Shown: positions 35,968 through 47,220 of the stretch, piece by piece
Numbering within the stretch: the stretch's first letter is position 1
Layout of the letters: each line of letters begins with the position of its first letter
Assembly (NCBI RefSeq): GCF_017976235.1
Contig: NZ_JACVHC010000003.1
Coordinates: 682,001 to 746,000 of the forward strand
Origin: Pseudomonas anatoliensis
GTDB taxonomy: Bacteria > Pseudomonadota > Gammaproteobacteria > Pseudomonadales > Pseudomonadaceae
DNA: 64,000 nt
Reading direction: 5' to 3'
Position numbers and translations under genes: made by a program
The notes under the pieces: model-generated
Databases searched by the model: none
What the model saw: only the letters and a program-made list of their open reading frames with translations
What the model was told of the DNA's origin: nothing

Positions 35968-37098
35968 ATGCGCGTTCTTCATTTCTTCAAGACGTACCTG
36001 CCTGATTCGGTCGGCGGCATCGAACAAGTAATCTTCCAACTGTGCGAAAGCGGCGCCCAGCACGGCATCGACGGGCAAGTGTTGACCCTCAGCGCTGACC
36101 CGATTCCCCCCGTGGTGAAGCTGGGTCAACACGAAGTGCATCGGGCAAAACTCGATATACAGTTCGCCTCCACGGGATTTTCCTGGAGCGTGTTCAAACA
36201 GTTTCGCGAGATGGCGGCCGAGGCCGACGTGGTCAATTACCATTTCCCGTGGCCCTTCATGGACCTGGTGCACTTTGCCAGCGGCATGAACAAACCGAGC
36301 GTGGTCACCTACCACTCGGACATCATCCGCCAGAAGCACCTGCTTAAACTCTATCGGCCGCTGATGAACCGCTTTCTCGCCAGCGCCGACCGAATTGTCG
36401 CGGCCTCGCCGAACTACCTGCACACCAGTGATGTGTTGCAACAGTTTCAAGACAAGACCCGGGTAATTCCCTATGGCTTGAACAAGGCAGGTTATCCACA
36501 GCCTGATAACGAACGAATCAATCGCTGGCGCCAGCAGCTTGGGGATAAGTTTTTCCTCTTTGTCGGGGTCATGCGCTATTACAAAGGCCTGCACATTCTG
36601 CTGGATGCCATGAAGGACGTGGATTATCCGGTGGTCATCGTCGGCGCCGGTCCGCTGGAGCAAGCGCTGCACGCCCAGGCCGCCGCGTTGGGTCTGCGCA
36701 ACATTCATTTCCTTGGGCGCCTGGGAGATGAAGACAAAGTCGCGCTGCTGCAATTGAGCTACGCCATTGTTTTCCCATCGCATCTGCGCTCGGAAGCGTT
36801 CGGCATCTCGCTGCTCGAGGGCGCGATGTACGGCAAACCGATGATCTCCAGCGAAATCGGCACCGGCACCAGCTACATCAATATCCACAACGAGACCGGA
36901 CTGGTGGTACCGCCAAGTAATCCACAGGCGTTTCGCGAAGCCATGCGCACCTTGTGGGAGAACCCCGATCGCGCAGCAGCAATGGGCGTCAAGGCCGAAG
37001 CCCGTTACCGGCAGTTGTTCACAGCCGATGAAATGGGCCGCAAATGGACAGAGTTGTACCAAGAGCTGCTGGAAGAAAAATCTCTGTCCTATGCCTGA
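35968..37098 (+). CDS. wbpZ: glycosyltransferase WbpZ (D-rhamnan initiation/transfer)
   Basis: This 376-residue GT4-family enzyme has N-terminal 'HFFKTYLPDSVGGIEQVIFQLCESGA' and C-terminal 'FVGVMRYYKGLHILLDAM', 'SEAFGISLLEGAMYGKPMISSEIGTG'. In P. aeruginosa WbpZ is thought to add the first D-rhamnose onto the lipid-linked primer. It starts one base after the wbpY stop, with GGAGGT upstream. It is the last gene of the operon and is followed by a REP hairpin. An exact DnaA box (36492-36500) lies inside. Confidence 0.88.
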   Translation: MRVLHFFKTYLPDSVGGIEQVIFQLCESGAQHGIDGQVLTLSADPIPPVVKLGQHEVHRAKLDIQFASTGFSWSVFKQFREMAAEADVVNYHFPWPFMDLVHFASGMNKPSVVTYHSDIIRQKHLLKLYRPLMNRFLASADRIVAASPNYLHTSDVLQQFQDKTRVIPYGLNKAGYPQPDNERINRWRQQLGDKFFLFVGVMRYYKGLHILLDAMKDVDYPVVIVGAGPLEQALHAQAAALGLRNIHFLGRLGDEDKVALLQLSYAIVFPSHLRSEAFGISLLEGAMYGKPMISSEIGTGTSYINIHNETGLVVPPSNPQAFREAMRTLWENPDRAAAMGVKAEARYRQLFTADEMGRKWTELYQELLEEKSLSYA

Positions 37099-37118
37099 TC
37101 CCTATCGGCCACCAATCC

Positions 37119-37210
37119 CCTGTAGGAGCTGCCGAAGGCTGCGATCTTTTGATCTTCCATTTATAAAATCTAAACAAGATCAAAAGATCGCAGCCTTCGG
37201 CAGCTCCTAC
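37119..37210. repeat. near-perfect REP doublet (REPIN) between convergent wbpZ and flavoprotein genes
   Basis: Arms 37119-37154 (CCTGTAGGAGCTGCCGAAGGCTGCGATCTTTTGATC) and 37178-37210 (the inverse) pair over about 30 bp around a 23-nt loop. It is the best-preserved copy in the window. Being between two converging genes, it probably ends transcription of both. Confidence 0.9.
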
Positions 37211-37223
37211 ACGGGCGCTAGCA

Positions 37224-39254
37224 TTACAAATCCAGCACCAACGGCTGCTGACTTTGTGCCGGCACCGCACAACAAATCAGCACATGCCCCGCCTCCGGCA
37301 CTTCGGCCGGGGGCTGTGGATAATTCACCGCGCCGCTGACCAGCCGTGTCTTGCAGGTACCACACGAACCGCCGCGGCAACTGAACTCCGGGCGCAATCC
37401 GCGACTTTCCGCCAGCTCCAGCAAACTGCTGCCGTCCGGTTGCCAGCGCGCCTCCTTGGCCGAACGTTCGAACACCACCGGCACGGATGTGGTGGCTGCG
37501 GGCGGTTGTTCAATGACAATCGCATCCGGATCGGCGCGACGCTTGAGTGTAGAAGGGCCGAACGTTTCGGCGTGAATCTGCGCATCGCGCACATCCAGCT
37601 CACGCAAGCCGTCGTACAGTCCTTGGGTAAAACCGCCGGGCCCACAGACCACGAAATCGATTTGATTGTAGTCCTCGACCTCCAACAGATCGCTCAATAC
37701 CGCGCCGTCGATGCGCCCGCGCAAATCAAAATCCTCGCCCTCGTGCGCATCCGCTTCCGGCTGGCTGAGCAACCGCACGACCTTCACCGCATCGCCAGCG
37801 CTTTCCAACAAGCGATCCAGTTCCTTGCGAAAAGGTTGATCAGCCAGGCTGCGTGAACTTTGCAGCAACCACGTCGGACGAATCCGCCGCGTGCGCAGGC
37901 CTTGATAAATCACCTCGCGCAGCATCGAGAGCAGTGGCGTAACTCCAACCCCCGCGGCCAACAACACCAGTGGCCGTCGCTCCAGCGGCGCTACGGTGAA
38001 ATGCCCCTGAGGCGCCCGCGCCTCCACTACATCACCCACCTGGATCTGTTCGTGCAGATGGGTCGACACGCGTCCTTCGCGCTTCACACTGATCCGATAA
38101 AAACCATCCGATGGCGCACTCGACAGGCTATACGTGCGGATGTGCACCTCGCCGTCGAGGGTAAATCGCACAGGCAAATGCTGGCCCGCAAGAAACACCG
38201 GCAAACCCACGCCATCGTCGGGCTCCAGATAAATCGAGCGGATGCTGTGGCTTTCCATTTCGATCTTCGCCACGCGCAACGGCCGCCATTGGTTACTCAG
38301 GGCTTGTGCCTGCAAACGCGCATCGGCTTGCGCCCAGTTTCCGGTCAACAGACTGGTGGGCGACATGCCGTCGAAGCGCCAGCGCAAGGCCAGCGCCGCC
38401 GGACGTCGCACCAGTTTCTCCACCTCGAATGTCCACAACCGTTCGGCGCCTTGAAACGCCTCGATCTGCGGCCCTTCCAGGATAATTTCGGTACGCCCGC
38501 TAAGTTGCAGCAAATCGCCTGTGGAAAAGTCGATGAACAGCAAGCCCGCCTGGGGGTTGAGCAGTAGATTGCCGAGGGTGTTGAAGTGCAGATTGCCGGC
38601 AAAATCCGGGATGGTCAGACGATTGCCTTCCACCCGGACGAACCCGGGCTGACCGCCGCGATGGGAAACGTCCACCGAACGTCCGCCTTCGGTATCGACA
38701 TAACTGGCGACAAAGAATGTATCGGCGCCTTCGATCAGGGCCGTGGCGGCATCATCGAGACTGTCGAGATGCTGAGGTGGGCGCGTCTGCGGATCACTCA
38801 GTGGCACACGCTGGAACTGGCGCAGTTGAATATATTGCGGACAGTTGCCGAAGGCTTGATCGACGCTCACATCGAAACCGTTAACGCCTAGATCACCGAC
38901 ATGGCCGTTGAGGCGATTGCGCCGCCGCGTATGCAGTTCAATTCCGAGCAAACCGATGGGCTCGCCGTTGCGCAACTGCGCCGGATCATCTCCAGCGGGC
39001 AACGTCGTAAAACGCAGATGCTCAGCATCGGGCGAATGGGCAAACCCCGGCGCGCCTTCGAGCACGCTGGCCCACGGACGACCCTCGGCATCGACCGCGC
39101 CGTACAGCATGAAGGGAAGTTGCTGATAGAACTCACGGTGCTGGTCCGGCATCCAGGTGCGAATCACCTTACGCCCGAAAGCCTCCATGCGTTCGGCAAC
39201 GCCGACATGGGCCTGTAACTGTTGCTCGCCAGCGTGCCACGGTGAACGTTCCAT
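37224..39254 (-). CDS. three-domain PNPOx-like / FNR-like / 2Fe-2S ferredoxin oxidoreductase
   Basis: This 676-residue cytoplasmic protein has three parts. The N-terminal flavin-binding split-barrel domain (about 1-310) is related to pyridoxamine-phosphate oxidases ('ASVLEGAPGF', 'LLLNPQAGLLFIDF'). The ferredoxin-reductase domain (about 330-560) has FAD site 'RTYSLSSAP', NAD site 'LLAAGVGVTPLLSML' and 'VCGPGGF'. The C-terminal 2Fe-2S domain has CX4CX2C (CRGGSCGTC) and the distal Cys pair. It should pass electrons from NAD(P)H through flavin to the iron-sulfur cluster; the substrate is unknown. The start at 39254 is chosen for AGAGG 5 nt upstream. A GST and LysR gene precede it on the same strand. 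Confidence 0.85.
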   Translation of the reverse strand: MERSPWHAGEQQLQAHVGVAERMEAFGRKVIRTWMPDQHREFYQQLPFMLYGAVDAEGRPWASVLEGAPGFAHSPDAEHLRFTTLPAGDDPAQLRNGEPIGLLGIELHTRRRNRLNGHVGDLGVNGFDVSVDQAFGNCPQYIQLRQFQRVPLSDPQTRPPQHLDSLDDAATALIEGADTFFVASYVDTEGGRSVDVSHRGGQPGFVRVEGNRLTIPDFAGNLHFNTLGNLLLNPQAGLLFIDFSTGDLLQLSGRTEIILEGPQIEAFQGAERLWTFEVEKLVRRPAALALRWRFDGMSPTSLLTGNWAQADARLQAQALSNQWRPLRVAKIEMESHSIRSIYLEPDDGVGLPVFLAGQHLPVRFTLDGEVHIRTYSLSSAPSDGFYRISVKREGRVSTHLHEQIQVGDVVEARAPQGHFTVAPLERRPLVLLAAGVGVTPLLSMLREVIYQGLRTRRIRPTWLLQSSRSLADQPFRKELDRLLESAGDAVKVVRLLSQPEADAHEGEDFDLRGRIDGAVLSDLLEVEDYNQIDFVVCGPGGFTQGLYDGLRELDVRDAQIHAETFGPSTLKRRADPDAIVIEQPPAATTSVPVVFERSAKEARWQPDGSSLLELAESRGLRPEFSCRGGSCGTCKTRLVSGAVNYPQPPAEVPEAGHVLICCAVPAQSQQPLVLDL

Positions 39255-39299
39255 CACGACCTCTCCCCTGCGCCCTCGGCGCAACGTGGATTGCGGGAA

Positions 39300-39926
39300 T
39301 CAGACTGCGGTTTGCAGACCGGCGACGGTGCGCGGCATGCCGACGAAACCGGGCAGCGCTTCGACCCGGGCCAGCCAGGCGCGAACATTGCCGTAGTCGT
39401 CCAGCGAGACATTGCCTTCCGGAGCGTGGGCGATATAGCTGTAGGCCGAAATGTCGGCGATGGTCGGTTCATCACCAGCCAGATACACGGTTTTCTCCAG
39501 CTCAGTGTCCATGACCGTGAGCAGGTTGTGGGCGCGCGTGATCAGTTCTTCAGCGTTCAGTTTGGCCCCGAACACCGTGATCAGTCGCGCTGCCGCCGGG
39601 CCAAATGCAATCGGCCCGGCCGCGACCGACAACCAGCGCTGTACCCGCGCAGCACCTACCGGATCGCTCGGCAACCAACGACCTTTGCCGTACTTCTGCG
39701 CCAGATACACCAGAATCGCGTTGGAATCCGCCAGTATCACGCCGTTGTCATCAATGGCCGGGACCTGACCAAAACTGTTGATTGCCAGATACGCAGGCTG
39801 CTTGTGCTCGCCCTTCGCCAGATCGACCAGAATGGTCTCGGTCGGCAATTGCAGCAGCGACAGCATCAGTTCCACCCGATGGGCGTGGCCGGAACGCGGG
39901 AAGTTGTAAAACTTGATCGGTTGCAT
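39300..39926 (-). CDS. glutathione S-transferase family protein
   Basis: This 208-residue protein has an N-terminal thioredoxin-like domain ('[20 protein letters not shown]', cis-Pro in 'GQVPAI', '[14 protein letters not shown]') and a C-terminal helical domain ending '[19 protein letters not shown]'. It should conjugate glutathione to an electrophile or act in related redox chemistry. The ATG at 39926 is chosen because MQPIKFYNF is the family start. It lies between the LysR gene (105 nt upstream) and the flavoprotein (45 nt downstream), all on one strand. Confidence 0.88.
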   Translation of the reverse strand: MQPIKFYNFPRSGHAHRVELMLSLLQLPTETILVDLAKGEHKQPAYLAINSFGQVPAIDDNGVILADSNAILVYLAQKYGKGRWLPSDPVGAARVQRWLSVAAGPIAFGPAAARLITVFGAKLNAEELITRAHNLLTVMDTELEKTVYLAGDEPTIADISAYSYIAHAPEGNVSLDDYGNVRAWLARVEALPGFVGMPRTVAGLQTAV

Positions 39927-40031
39927 GGTCGACTCCACTGGATGACCGCACCACCTGAGGGTTGGCAGCGCTGATGGGAGCCATCTTCCACCTATCTGCA
40001 AAGCAACAGAATCACCAGCATTCGCAATCGA

Positions 40032-40958
40032 TTATTTCATCTCATGCAATAACGCTGCGTTCTTCAGCGACGGATGCTCACGCAGCGCGTTCACCGTGAA
40101 ATCAACAAAGCTGCGCACCCGCGTCGGCGCTTTGCGCCCGCCCTGATACACCACATGAATCGGCAGCGGCGGCAGTTCGAAGTCGGCCAGGACGATCTCA
40201 AGTTCACCTGCCGCCACTTTGTTCGCCACCTGATAGGAAAGCACCCGCGTCAGCCCCAGGCCGAGACACGCGGCACTGATCGCCGCCTGATTGGCGGTGA
40301 CCACCAACCGCGGCTCGGGGCGCACGATCAGCGGTTGACCACCCTCAAGGAATGGCCAGTTGCGCATCTGGCCGGTGGCTGCTGTGGCCACGACGGACAA
40401 TCCATTCAACGCTTGAGGATGCTGCGGTCGACCATGCTCGGTCAGATATTGCGGCGAACCACAGACGACGCGTCTGACCTCACCCACCCGAATCGCATGC
40501 TGATTACTGTCCGGCAGCTCACCGATGCGCACCGCCACATCGACCCCCTCCTCGACCATGCTCACTACCCGATCGACCAACAACGCGTTGATCGAAACGT
40601 CCGGATACTGCGTGAGATATCCGGCCATCACCGGTGTGACAAACAACTCGCCGAACAACACCGGCGCCGTCACCGTCAGTTGCCCACGAGGCTCGGCGTG
40701 ACTGCCTGCAGCCGAATCCTCGGCTTCCTGCACCTCGGCAAGAATTCTCCGACAGTCCTCCAGGTACCGCTGACCCGCTTCGCTAAGGTGCACGCTGCGC
40801 GTGGTACGGATCAGCAACTGCGTGCCGATTCGCTGCTCCAATGCAGCAACGGCACGGGTGACGCTGGCAGCCGACAAACCCAAGCGTCGCGCGGCTGCGG
40901 AGAAGCCCTGGTCTTGGGCGACAGCGGCGAAGACCTGCATTTCCTGGAAGCGATCCAT
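40032..40958 (-). CDS. LysR family transcriptional regulator
   Basis: This 308-residue regulator has an N-terminal winged helix-turn-helix (residues 1-60, 'FAAVAQDQGFSAAARRLGLSAASVTRAVAALEQRIG') and a periplasmic-binding-like effector domain. It probably controls the GST and perhaps the flavoprotein downstream on the same strand. A REP doublet occupies almost all of the 125 nt between it and glmS, starting 22 nt upstream of its start codon. Confidence 0.9.
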   Translation of the reverse strand: MDRFQEMQVFAAVAQDQGFSAAARRLGLSAASVTRAVAALEQRIGTQLLIRTTRSVHLSEAGQRYLEDCRRILAEVQEAEDSAAGSHAEPRGQLTVTAPVLFGELFVTPVMAGYLTQYPDVSINALLVDRVVSMVEEGVDVAVRIGELPDSNQHAIRVGEVRRVVCGSPQYLTEHGRPQHPQALNGLSVVATAATGQMRNWPFLEGGQPLIVRPEPRLVVTANQAAISAACLGLGLTRVLSYQVANKVAAGELEIVLADFELPPLPIHVVYQGGRKAPTRVRSFVDFTVNALREHPSLKNAALLHEMK

Positions 40959-40980
40959 GGCGAAGACCTCGATTCAAAAG

Positions 40981-41059
40981 CAAAAGATCGCAGCCTCCGG
41001 CAGCTCCTACAGGTGAAACATGATTCCCCATGTAGGAGCTGCCGAAGGCTGCGATCTTT
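40981..41059. repeat. REP doublet between lysR and glmS
   Basis: Arms 40981-41010 (CAAAAGATCGCAGCCTCCGGCAGCTCCTAC) and 41031-41059 (TGTAGGAGCTGCCGAAGGCTGCGATCTTT) are inverted around 20 nt, in reverse order to the copy at 37119. It begins 25 nt past the glmS stop, where Tn7-type elements normally insert. Confidence 0.9.
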
Positions 41060-41119
41060 CCGGCTGCATCAGTTGTGGATAACTTATTCCACCGTCACCG
41101 ACTTCGCCAGATTACGCGG
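41055..41119 (-). other. attTn7: predicted attTn7 site (glmS 3' end and following bases), unoccupied
   Basis: Tn7 uses the last ~36 bases of glmS as target (here 41119-41084) and inserts about 25 bp past the stop codon. The conserved C-terminal coding sequence ([11 protein letters not shown]) is intact. No Tn7 end or tns gene is seen; a REP element lies there instead. An exact DnaA box (41074-41082) also falls between the stop and the insertion point. Confidence 0.55.
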
Positions 41120-42916
41120 CTGGTCAACGTCCGTACCCTTCAGCACAGCGACGTAGTAAGAAAGCAACTGCAGCGGAATGGTGTAGAGGATCGGAGAAAG
41201 AATGTCGTGGATGTGCGGCATCTGTACCACGTGGGTGCCTTCGCCGTTGGTCATCCCGGCTTTCTCGTCGGCGAAAACGACCAGTTCGCCGCCGCGTGCG
41301 CGGACTTCCTGCAGGTTGGACTTGAGCTTTTCCAGCAGTTCGTTGTTCGGCGCGACGGTGACCACGGGCATGTCGTTATCCACAAGCGCGAGCGGGCCGT
41401 GTTTGAGTTCGCCGGCCGGGTAGGCTTCAGCGTGGATGTAGGAGATTTCCTTGAGCTTCAAGGCACCTTCCATTGCTACCGGGAATTGCGCGCCGCGACC
41501 GAGGAACAGTGTGTGGTTCTTCTCGGCGAACAGCTCGGCGACTTTTTCCACGGTGCTGTCCATCGCCAGCGCTTCGCCTAAACGAGTCGGCAGGCGACGC
41601 AATTCTGCCACCAGCGTGGCTTCAACGCCCGGCGCCAGAGTACCGCGCACTTGGCCCAGTGACAGAGTCAGCAATAGCAGACCGACCAGTTGCGTAGTAA
41701 ACGCTTTGGTCGAGGCGACGCCGATTTCGCGACCGGCCTGGGTCAGCAAAGTCATGTCGGATTCGCGCACCAGCGAGCTGATACCAACGTTGCAGATCGC
41801 CAGACTGGCGAGGAAGCCAAGCTCCTTGGCGTTGCGCAATGCGGCCAAGGTGTCGGCAGTTTCGCCGGACTGCGAGATGGTGACGAACAATGTATCCGGC
41901 TGCACCACCACTTTGCGGTAGCGGAATTCGCTGGCAACTTCGACCTGGCACGGGATCCCGGCCAGCTCTTCGAGCCAGTAACGGGCAACCATGCCGGCGT
42001 GATAACTGGTGCCGCAGGCAACGATCTGTACGTTACGCACCTTGGCAAACAGCTCGGCCGCTTGTGGGCCGAAAGCTTGCACCAGCACTTGGTCGTTGCT
42101 CAGCCGACCTTCCAGCGTGCGCTGCACCACGGTCGGTTGCTCGTGGATTTCCTTGAGCATGTAGTGGCGGAATTCGCCCTTGTCGGCCGCTTCGGCGCCG
42201 TCGGTGTACTGCACGGTCTGGCGCTCGACGGCTTTGCCGTCGACATCCCAAATTTGCACGTTATCGCGGCGAATTTCGGCGATATCGCCTTCTTCCAGGT
42301 ACATGAAGCGGTCAGTGACCTGGCGCAGAGCCAGTTGATCGGAGGCGAGGAAGTTCTCACCCAGACCCAAACCAATCACCAATGGACTGCCACTGCGCGC
42401 GGCAACCAGACGATCCGGTTGTTTGCCGTTGATCACGGCCAGACCGTATGCACCGTGCAGTTCCTTGACGGTAGCCTTGAGGGCGACAGTCAGATCCGGC
42501 TGATCCTTGAGTTTGTGATTCAGCAGGTGGGCGATGACTTCGGTATCAGTATCCGAAGTAAACACGTAGCCCAGCGCTTTCAGCTGTTCACGCAGGGCTT
42601 CGTGGTTTTCGATGATGCCGTTGTGCACCACCGCAATGTCGCCGGAGAAATGCGGGTGAGCATTACGCTCGCACGGGGCACCGTGGGTTGCCCAACGGGT
42701 GTGCGCAATGCCGAGGCGGCCAACCAGCGGGTGTTCAGCCAGCGCGACTTCCAGTTCGCTGACTTTGCCCGGACGGCGCATGCGCTCGAGGGTTTGCTCA
42801 TTGGTGTACACCGCCACGCCGGCGCTGTCATAGCCGCGGTATTCGAGGCGTTTGAGACCTTCGAGCAGGATGGCGGTGATATTACGTTCAGCAACTGCGC
42901 CGACAATTCCACACAT
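41084..42916 (-). CDS. glmS: glutamine-fructose-6-phosphate aminotransferase (isomerizing)
   Basis: This 610-residue cytoplasmic enzyme makes glucosamine-6-phosphate for peptidoglycan and LPS. The N-terminal glutaminase domain starts MCGIVGAV with the catalytic Cys at position 2. The two SIS domains (about 285-600) carry '[18 protein letters not shown]' and '[10 protein letters not shown]', and the C-terminus is 'AKSVTVE'. The start at 42916 is set by the need for Cys2; the frame is open ten codons further. GGAG lies upstream, within the end of the DeoR-type gene that precedes it by 2 nt, so the pair is coupled. No glmS ribozyme is seen. Confidence 0.97.
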   Translation of the reverse strand: MCGIVGAVAERNITAILLEGLKRLEYRGYDSAGVAVYTNEQTLERMRRPGKVSELEVALAEHPLVGRLGIAHTRWATHGAPCERNAHPHFSGDIAVVHNGIIENHEALREQLKALGYVFTSDTDTEVIAHLLNHKLKDQPDLTVALKATVKELHGAYGLAVINGKQPDRLVAARSGSPLVIGLGLGENFLASDQLALRQVTDRFMYLEEGDIAEIRRDNVQIWDVDGKAVERQTVQYTDGAEAADKGEFRHYMLKEIHEQPTVVQRTLEGRLSNDQVLVQAFGPQAAELFAKVRNVQIVACGTSYHAGMVARYWLEELAGIPCQVEVASEFRYRKVVVQPDTLFVTISQSGETADTLAALRNAKELGFLASLAICNVGISSLVRESDMTLLTQAGREIGVASTKAFTTQLVGLLLLTLSLGQVRGTLAPGVEATLVAELRRLPTRLGEALAMDSTVEKVAELFAEKNHTLFLGRGAQFPVAMEGALKLKEISYIHAEAYPAGELKHGPLALVDNDMPVVTVAPNNELLEKLKSNLQEVRARGGELVVFADEKAGMTNGEGTHVVQMPHIHDILSPILYTIPLQLLSYYVAVLKGTDVDQPRNLAKSVTVE

Positions 42917-42918
42917 GC

Positions 42919-43695
42919 TTATTTCTCCTGACTGACAGCCGCGCAAATCACGGTGATACCGCGGGCCTGAATCTGATCGCGTGCATCAACAGGCAGGCGA
43001 TCATCGGTAATGAGGGTATGGACGCTGCTCCAGGGCAGCTCCAGGTTGGGAATCTTGCGCCCGATCTTGTCGGCCTCGACCATCACGATCACTTCACGCG
43101 TCACTTCAGCCATGACCCGGCTCAGGCCGAGCAGCTCGTTGAACGTGGTAGTACCGCGCGCCAGATCGATGCCATCGGCGCCGATAAACAATTGGTCAAA
43201 GTCGTAAGAGCGTAGTACTTGCTCGGCCACCTGGCCCTGAAAGGACTCCGAGTGCGGATCCCAGGTGCCGCCGGTCATCAACAACACCGGTTCGTGCTCA
43301 AGTTCACTCAAAGCGTTGGCGACGTGCAGGGAGTTGGTCATCACCACCAGACCCGGCTGCTGACCCAGTTCGGGGATCATCGCGGCGGTAGTGCTGCCAC
43401 TGTCGATGATGATGCGCGCGTGCTCGCGGATGCGTTTCACTGCGGCGCGGGCGATTGCCTGTTTGTATTTGGAAACGCTCTGCGCGGTTTCCGCGACGAG
43501 TTCCTGAGGCATGGTGATCGCTCCACCGTAGCGGCGCAGCAATAAACCGTGGCTCTCAAGCGCAGCCAAGTCCTTACGAATCGTAACTTCAGAGGTTTCG
43601 AAGCGCTTGGCCAATTCGTCCACACTCACCTCACCCTGCTCGTTGAGCAAGGCGAGAATGTTATGGCGGCGTTGGGGTGTATTGCGTTTCGACAT
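42919..43695 (-). CDS. DeoR/GlpR family transcriptional regulator (GlmR-like)
   Basis: This 258-residue regulator has an N-terminal DeoR helix-turn-helix ('[39 protein letters not shown]') and a C-terminal sugar-phosphate sensor domain with '[11 protein letters not shown]' and '[12 protein letters not shown]'. Its stop is 2 nt before glmS, suggesting it senses an amino-sugar phosphate or related compound and adjusts glmS. That role is inferred from adjacency. Confidence 0.9.
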   Translation of the reverse strand: MSKRNTPQRRHNILALLNEQGEVSVDELAKRFETSEVTIRKDLAALESHGLLLRRYGGAITMPQELVAETAQSVSKYKQAIARAAVKRIREHARIIIDSGSTTAAMIPELGQQPGLVVMTNSLHVANALSELEHEPVLLMTGGTWDPHSESFQGQVAEQVLRSYDFDQLFIGADGIDLARGTTTFNELLGLSRVMAEVTREVIVMVEADKIGRKIPNLELPWSSVHTLITDDRLPVDARDQIQARGITVICAAVSQEK

Positions 43696-43779
43696 GGCGG
43701 CGGCTTAAGTTTCGGTTCGAAAGATAACGTAAGCAATCAAAACCTATTGGCCACAAATCGTCAACCCGGCAAACAAAAA

Positions 43780-43831
43780 AAATCGCAGACCTCAGCAGCC
43801 CTTTGTAGGAGCTGCCGAATACTGCGATGTC
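43780..43831. repeat. degenerate REP hairpin between glmU and the deoR-type gene
   Basis: ATCGCAG...CAGCAG and GTAGGAGCTGCCGAATACTGCGAT form an imperfect hairpin of the main REP family with several substitutions. It follows the glmU stop by about 27 nt and could act as its terminator. An exact DnaA box (43848-43856) lies between it and glmU. Confidence 0.65.
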
Positions 43832-43857
43832 ATGATCTAAAAATGACTGTGGATAAC

Positions 43858-45225
43858 TCAGTCTTTTTTGATCTTCTCCGGCCGCTTCCAGCCATCAATG
43901 TTCTTCTGACGCGCGCGGCCTACTGCCAACTGCGCGTTATCCACATTCTGCGTAATCGTCGAACCCGCCGCAGTGGTCGCGCCATTGGAGATATCCACAG
44001 GCGCCACCAATGAGTTGTTGGAGCCGATGAACACGTCCGCACCCAACACGGTTTTCCACTTGTTGGCGCCGTCATAGTTGCAGGTGATGGTGCCAGCTCC
44101 GATGTTGGTGCGTGCGCCGATCTCGGCATCGCCCAAGTATGTCAGATGACCTGCCTTGGCGCCCTCGCCCATGTGGGCGTTTTTCAATTCGACAAAGTTA
44201 CCCACATGCGCCCGCGCTTCGAGCACGGTGCCAGGTCGCAGACGAGCAAACGGACCAGCATCGCTGCCTTCGCCAAGAATTGCGCCTTCGATGTGGCTGT
44301 TGGCTTTGATCACCACGCCTTTACGCAGGGTACTGTCCTTGATCACACAGTTGGGACCGATGACCACGTCGTCTTCGATAACAACGGCGCCTTCGAGGAT
44401 CACGTTGATGTCGATCAGCACATCGCGACCAACCGTGACTTCTCCACGTACGTCGAACCGGGCCGGATCACGCAGGGTCACGCCTTGAGCCATCAGACGA
44501 CGACCGGCGCGCAGCTGGTAATGACGCTCAAGTTCGGCGAGTTGCTTACGGTCGTTGGCGCCCTGCACTTCCATCGGATCCAGCGGTTGCTCAGTGGCGA
44601 CCACAAGACCATCGCTGACAGCCATTTCGATCACGTCGGTCAGGTAATACTCGCCCTGTGCGTTGTTGTTCGACAGTCGGCTCATCCAGTCAGCCAACCG
44701 ATTGGCCGGCACTGCAAGAATGCCAGTGTTGCCTTCGGTGATTGCGCGCTGCGCTTCGCTGGCATCTTTGTGCTCGACGATGGCGGCAACTTTGCCGTCA
44801 GCGTTGCGAACAATGCGGCCATAGCCCGTAGGATCGTCGAGTTCGACGGTTAGCAACCCCATCTGTCCGGGAACGACATGCTTGAGCAGGCGTTGCAGGG
44901 TTTCGACTTCGATCAACGGCACGTCACCGTAAAGAATCAGCACAGTGTCGGCAGTAATGAATGGCACGGCTTGGGCAGTGGCGTGACCAGTGCCCAGTTG
45001 CTTGTCCTGCAACACGAAGTTCAGATCGTCGGCCGCCAGACGCTCGCGCACCACATCGGCACCATGGCCGATCACCACGTGGATGCGCTGCGGGTCGAGT
45101 TGCCGCGCGCTGTGGATAACATGGCCCAACATGGAATTGCCGGCAATCGGGTGCAGCACTTTCGGCAGAGCCGAGCGCATGCGAGTGCCTTGACCGGCCG
45201 CGAGGATGACGATTTCGAGAGACAT
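43858..45225 (-). CDS. glmU: bifunctional UDP-GlcNAc pyrophosphorylase / glucosamine-1-phosphate acetyltransferase
   Basis: This 455-residue enzyme makes UDP-GlcNAc. The N-terminal uridyltransferase has '[24 protein letters not shown]', 'YGDVPLI' and 'EGNTGI'. The C-terminal left-handed beta-helix (about 250-455) carries hexapeptides and the acetyltransferase residues around '[28 protein letters not shown]'. It lies between atpC and the glmS locus, the usual pseudomonad order, so both amino-sugar genes sit together. The atp terminator is just upstream. Confidence 0.96.
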   Translation of the reverse strand: MSLEIVILAAGQGTRMRSALPKVLHPIAGNSMLGHVIHSARQLDPQRIHVVIGHGADVVRERLAADDLNFVLQDKQLGTGHATAQAVPFITADTVLILYGDVPLIEVETLQRLLKHVVPGQMGLLTVELDDPTGYGRIVRNADGKVAAIVEHKDASEAQRAITEGNTGILAVPANRLADWMSRLSNNNAQGEYYLTDVIEMAVSDGLVVATEQPLDPMEVQGANDRKQLAELERHYQLRAGRRLMAQGVTLRDPARFDVRGEVTVGRDVLIDINVILEGAVVIEDDVVIGPNCVIKDSTLRKGVVIKANSHIEGAILGEGSDAGPFARLRPGTVLEARAHVGNFVELKNAHMGEGAKAGHLTYLGDAEIGARTNIGAGTITCNYDGANKWKTVLGADVFIGSNNSLVAPVDISNGATTAAGSTITQNVDNAQLAVGRARQKNIDGWKRPEKIKKD

Positions 45226-45284
45226 GACTGGCTACCAATCCTGGAGGTCAGCAACTGCGACCGGGGTTCTATAATTCGGAAAAG

Positions 45285-45314
45285 AAAAAAGGGTAGCCGA
45301 GGCTACCCTTTTTT
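45285..45314 (-). terminator. rho-independent terminator of the atp operon
   Basis: On the minus strand AAAAAAGGGTAGCC-TC-GGCTACCCTTTTTT forms a perfect 8-bp GC-rich stem flanked by A and T runs, 28 nt after the atpC stop. The symmetric A/T runs could also stop plus-strand transcription. Confidence 0.93.
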
Positions 45315-45342
45315 ATCAATCGCACAACAAGCGGATGACGGA

Positions 45343-45768
45343 TTAACCGCCAAACTTCTTGCGGATCTGCTGGACGGTGCGCAGCTGAGCTGCAGCCTCG
45401 GCCAGACGTACGGACGCAGCGCCGTAATCGAACTCTGCGCCACGCTCATGCAAGGCAGCCTCGGCAGCCTTGAGAGCTGCTTGAGCCTGAGCTTCATCCA
45501 GGTCGGCGGCACGTTGCACGGTATCGGCAAGCACCTTGACCATGTTCGGCTGAACCTCGAGGAAACCACCGGAGATGTAGAACACCTCGGCTTCCCCGCC
45601 TTGCTTGATCAGGCGGATCGGACCTGGCTTCAGATTAGTGATCAGCGGCGCGTGACCCAGAGCGATACCAAGATCACCCAGTGCACCGTGCGCAATCACC
45701 ATCTCGACCAGGCCGGAAAAGATTTCTCCTTCCGCGCTGACGATATCGCAATGGACTGTCATAGCCAT
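45343..45768 (-). CDS. atpC: ATP synthase F1 subunit epsilon
   Basis: This 141-residue stalk subunit couples rotation and inhibits ATP hydrolysis. The N-terminal beta-sandwich ('[21 protein letters not shown]', '[19 protein letters not shown]') and C-terminal helical hairpin are typical, and length is standard. It is the last gene of the atpIBEFHAGDC operon. A second in-frame ATG at 45762 exists but the [10 protein letters not shown] start is conserved. Confidence 0.96.
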   Translation of the reverse strand: MAMTVHCDIVSAEGEIFSGLVEMVIAHGALGDLGIALGHAPLITNLKPGPIRLIKQGGEAEVFYISGGFLEVQPNMVKVLADTVQRAADLDEAQAQAALKAAEAALHERGAEFDYGAASVRLAEAAAQLRTVQQIRKKFGG

Positions 45769-45813
45769 CTGATTGCCTCAACCTAAATTAGCGCCCGTTG
45801 CCGGGCGCCGGGA

Positions 45814-47220
<1,407 letters not shown>

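Noticed and set aside
41224..41242. TGTACCACGTGGGTGC in glmS as a third parS
   Set aside because: It has several mismatches in the outer half-sites; only the CCACGTGG core fits.
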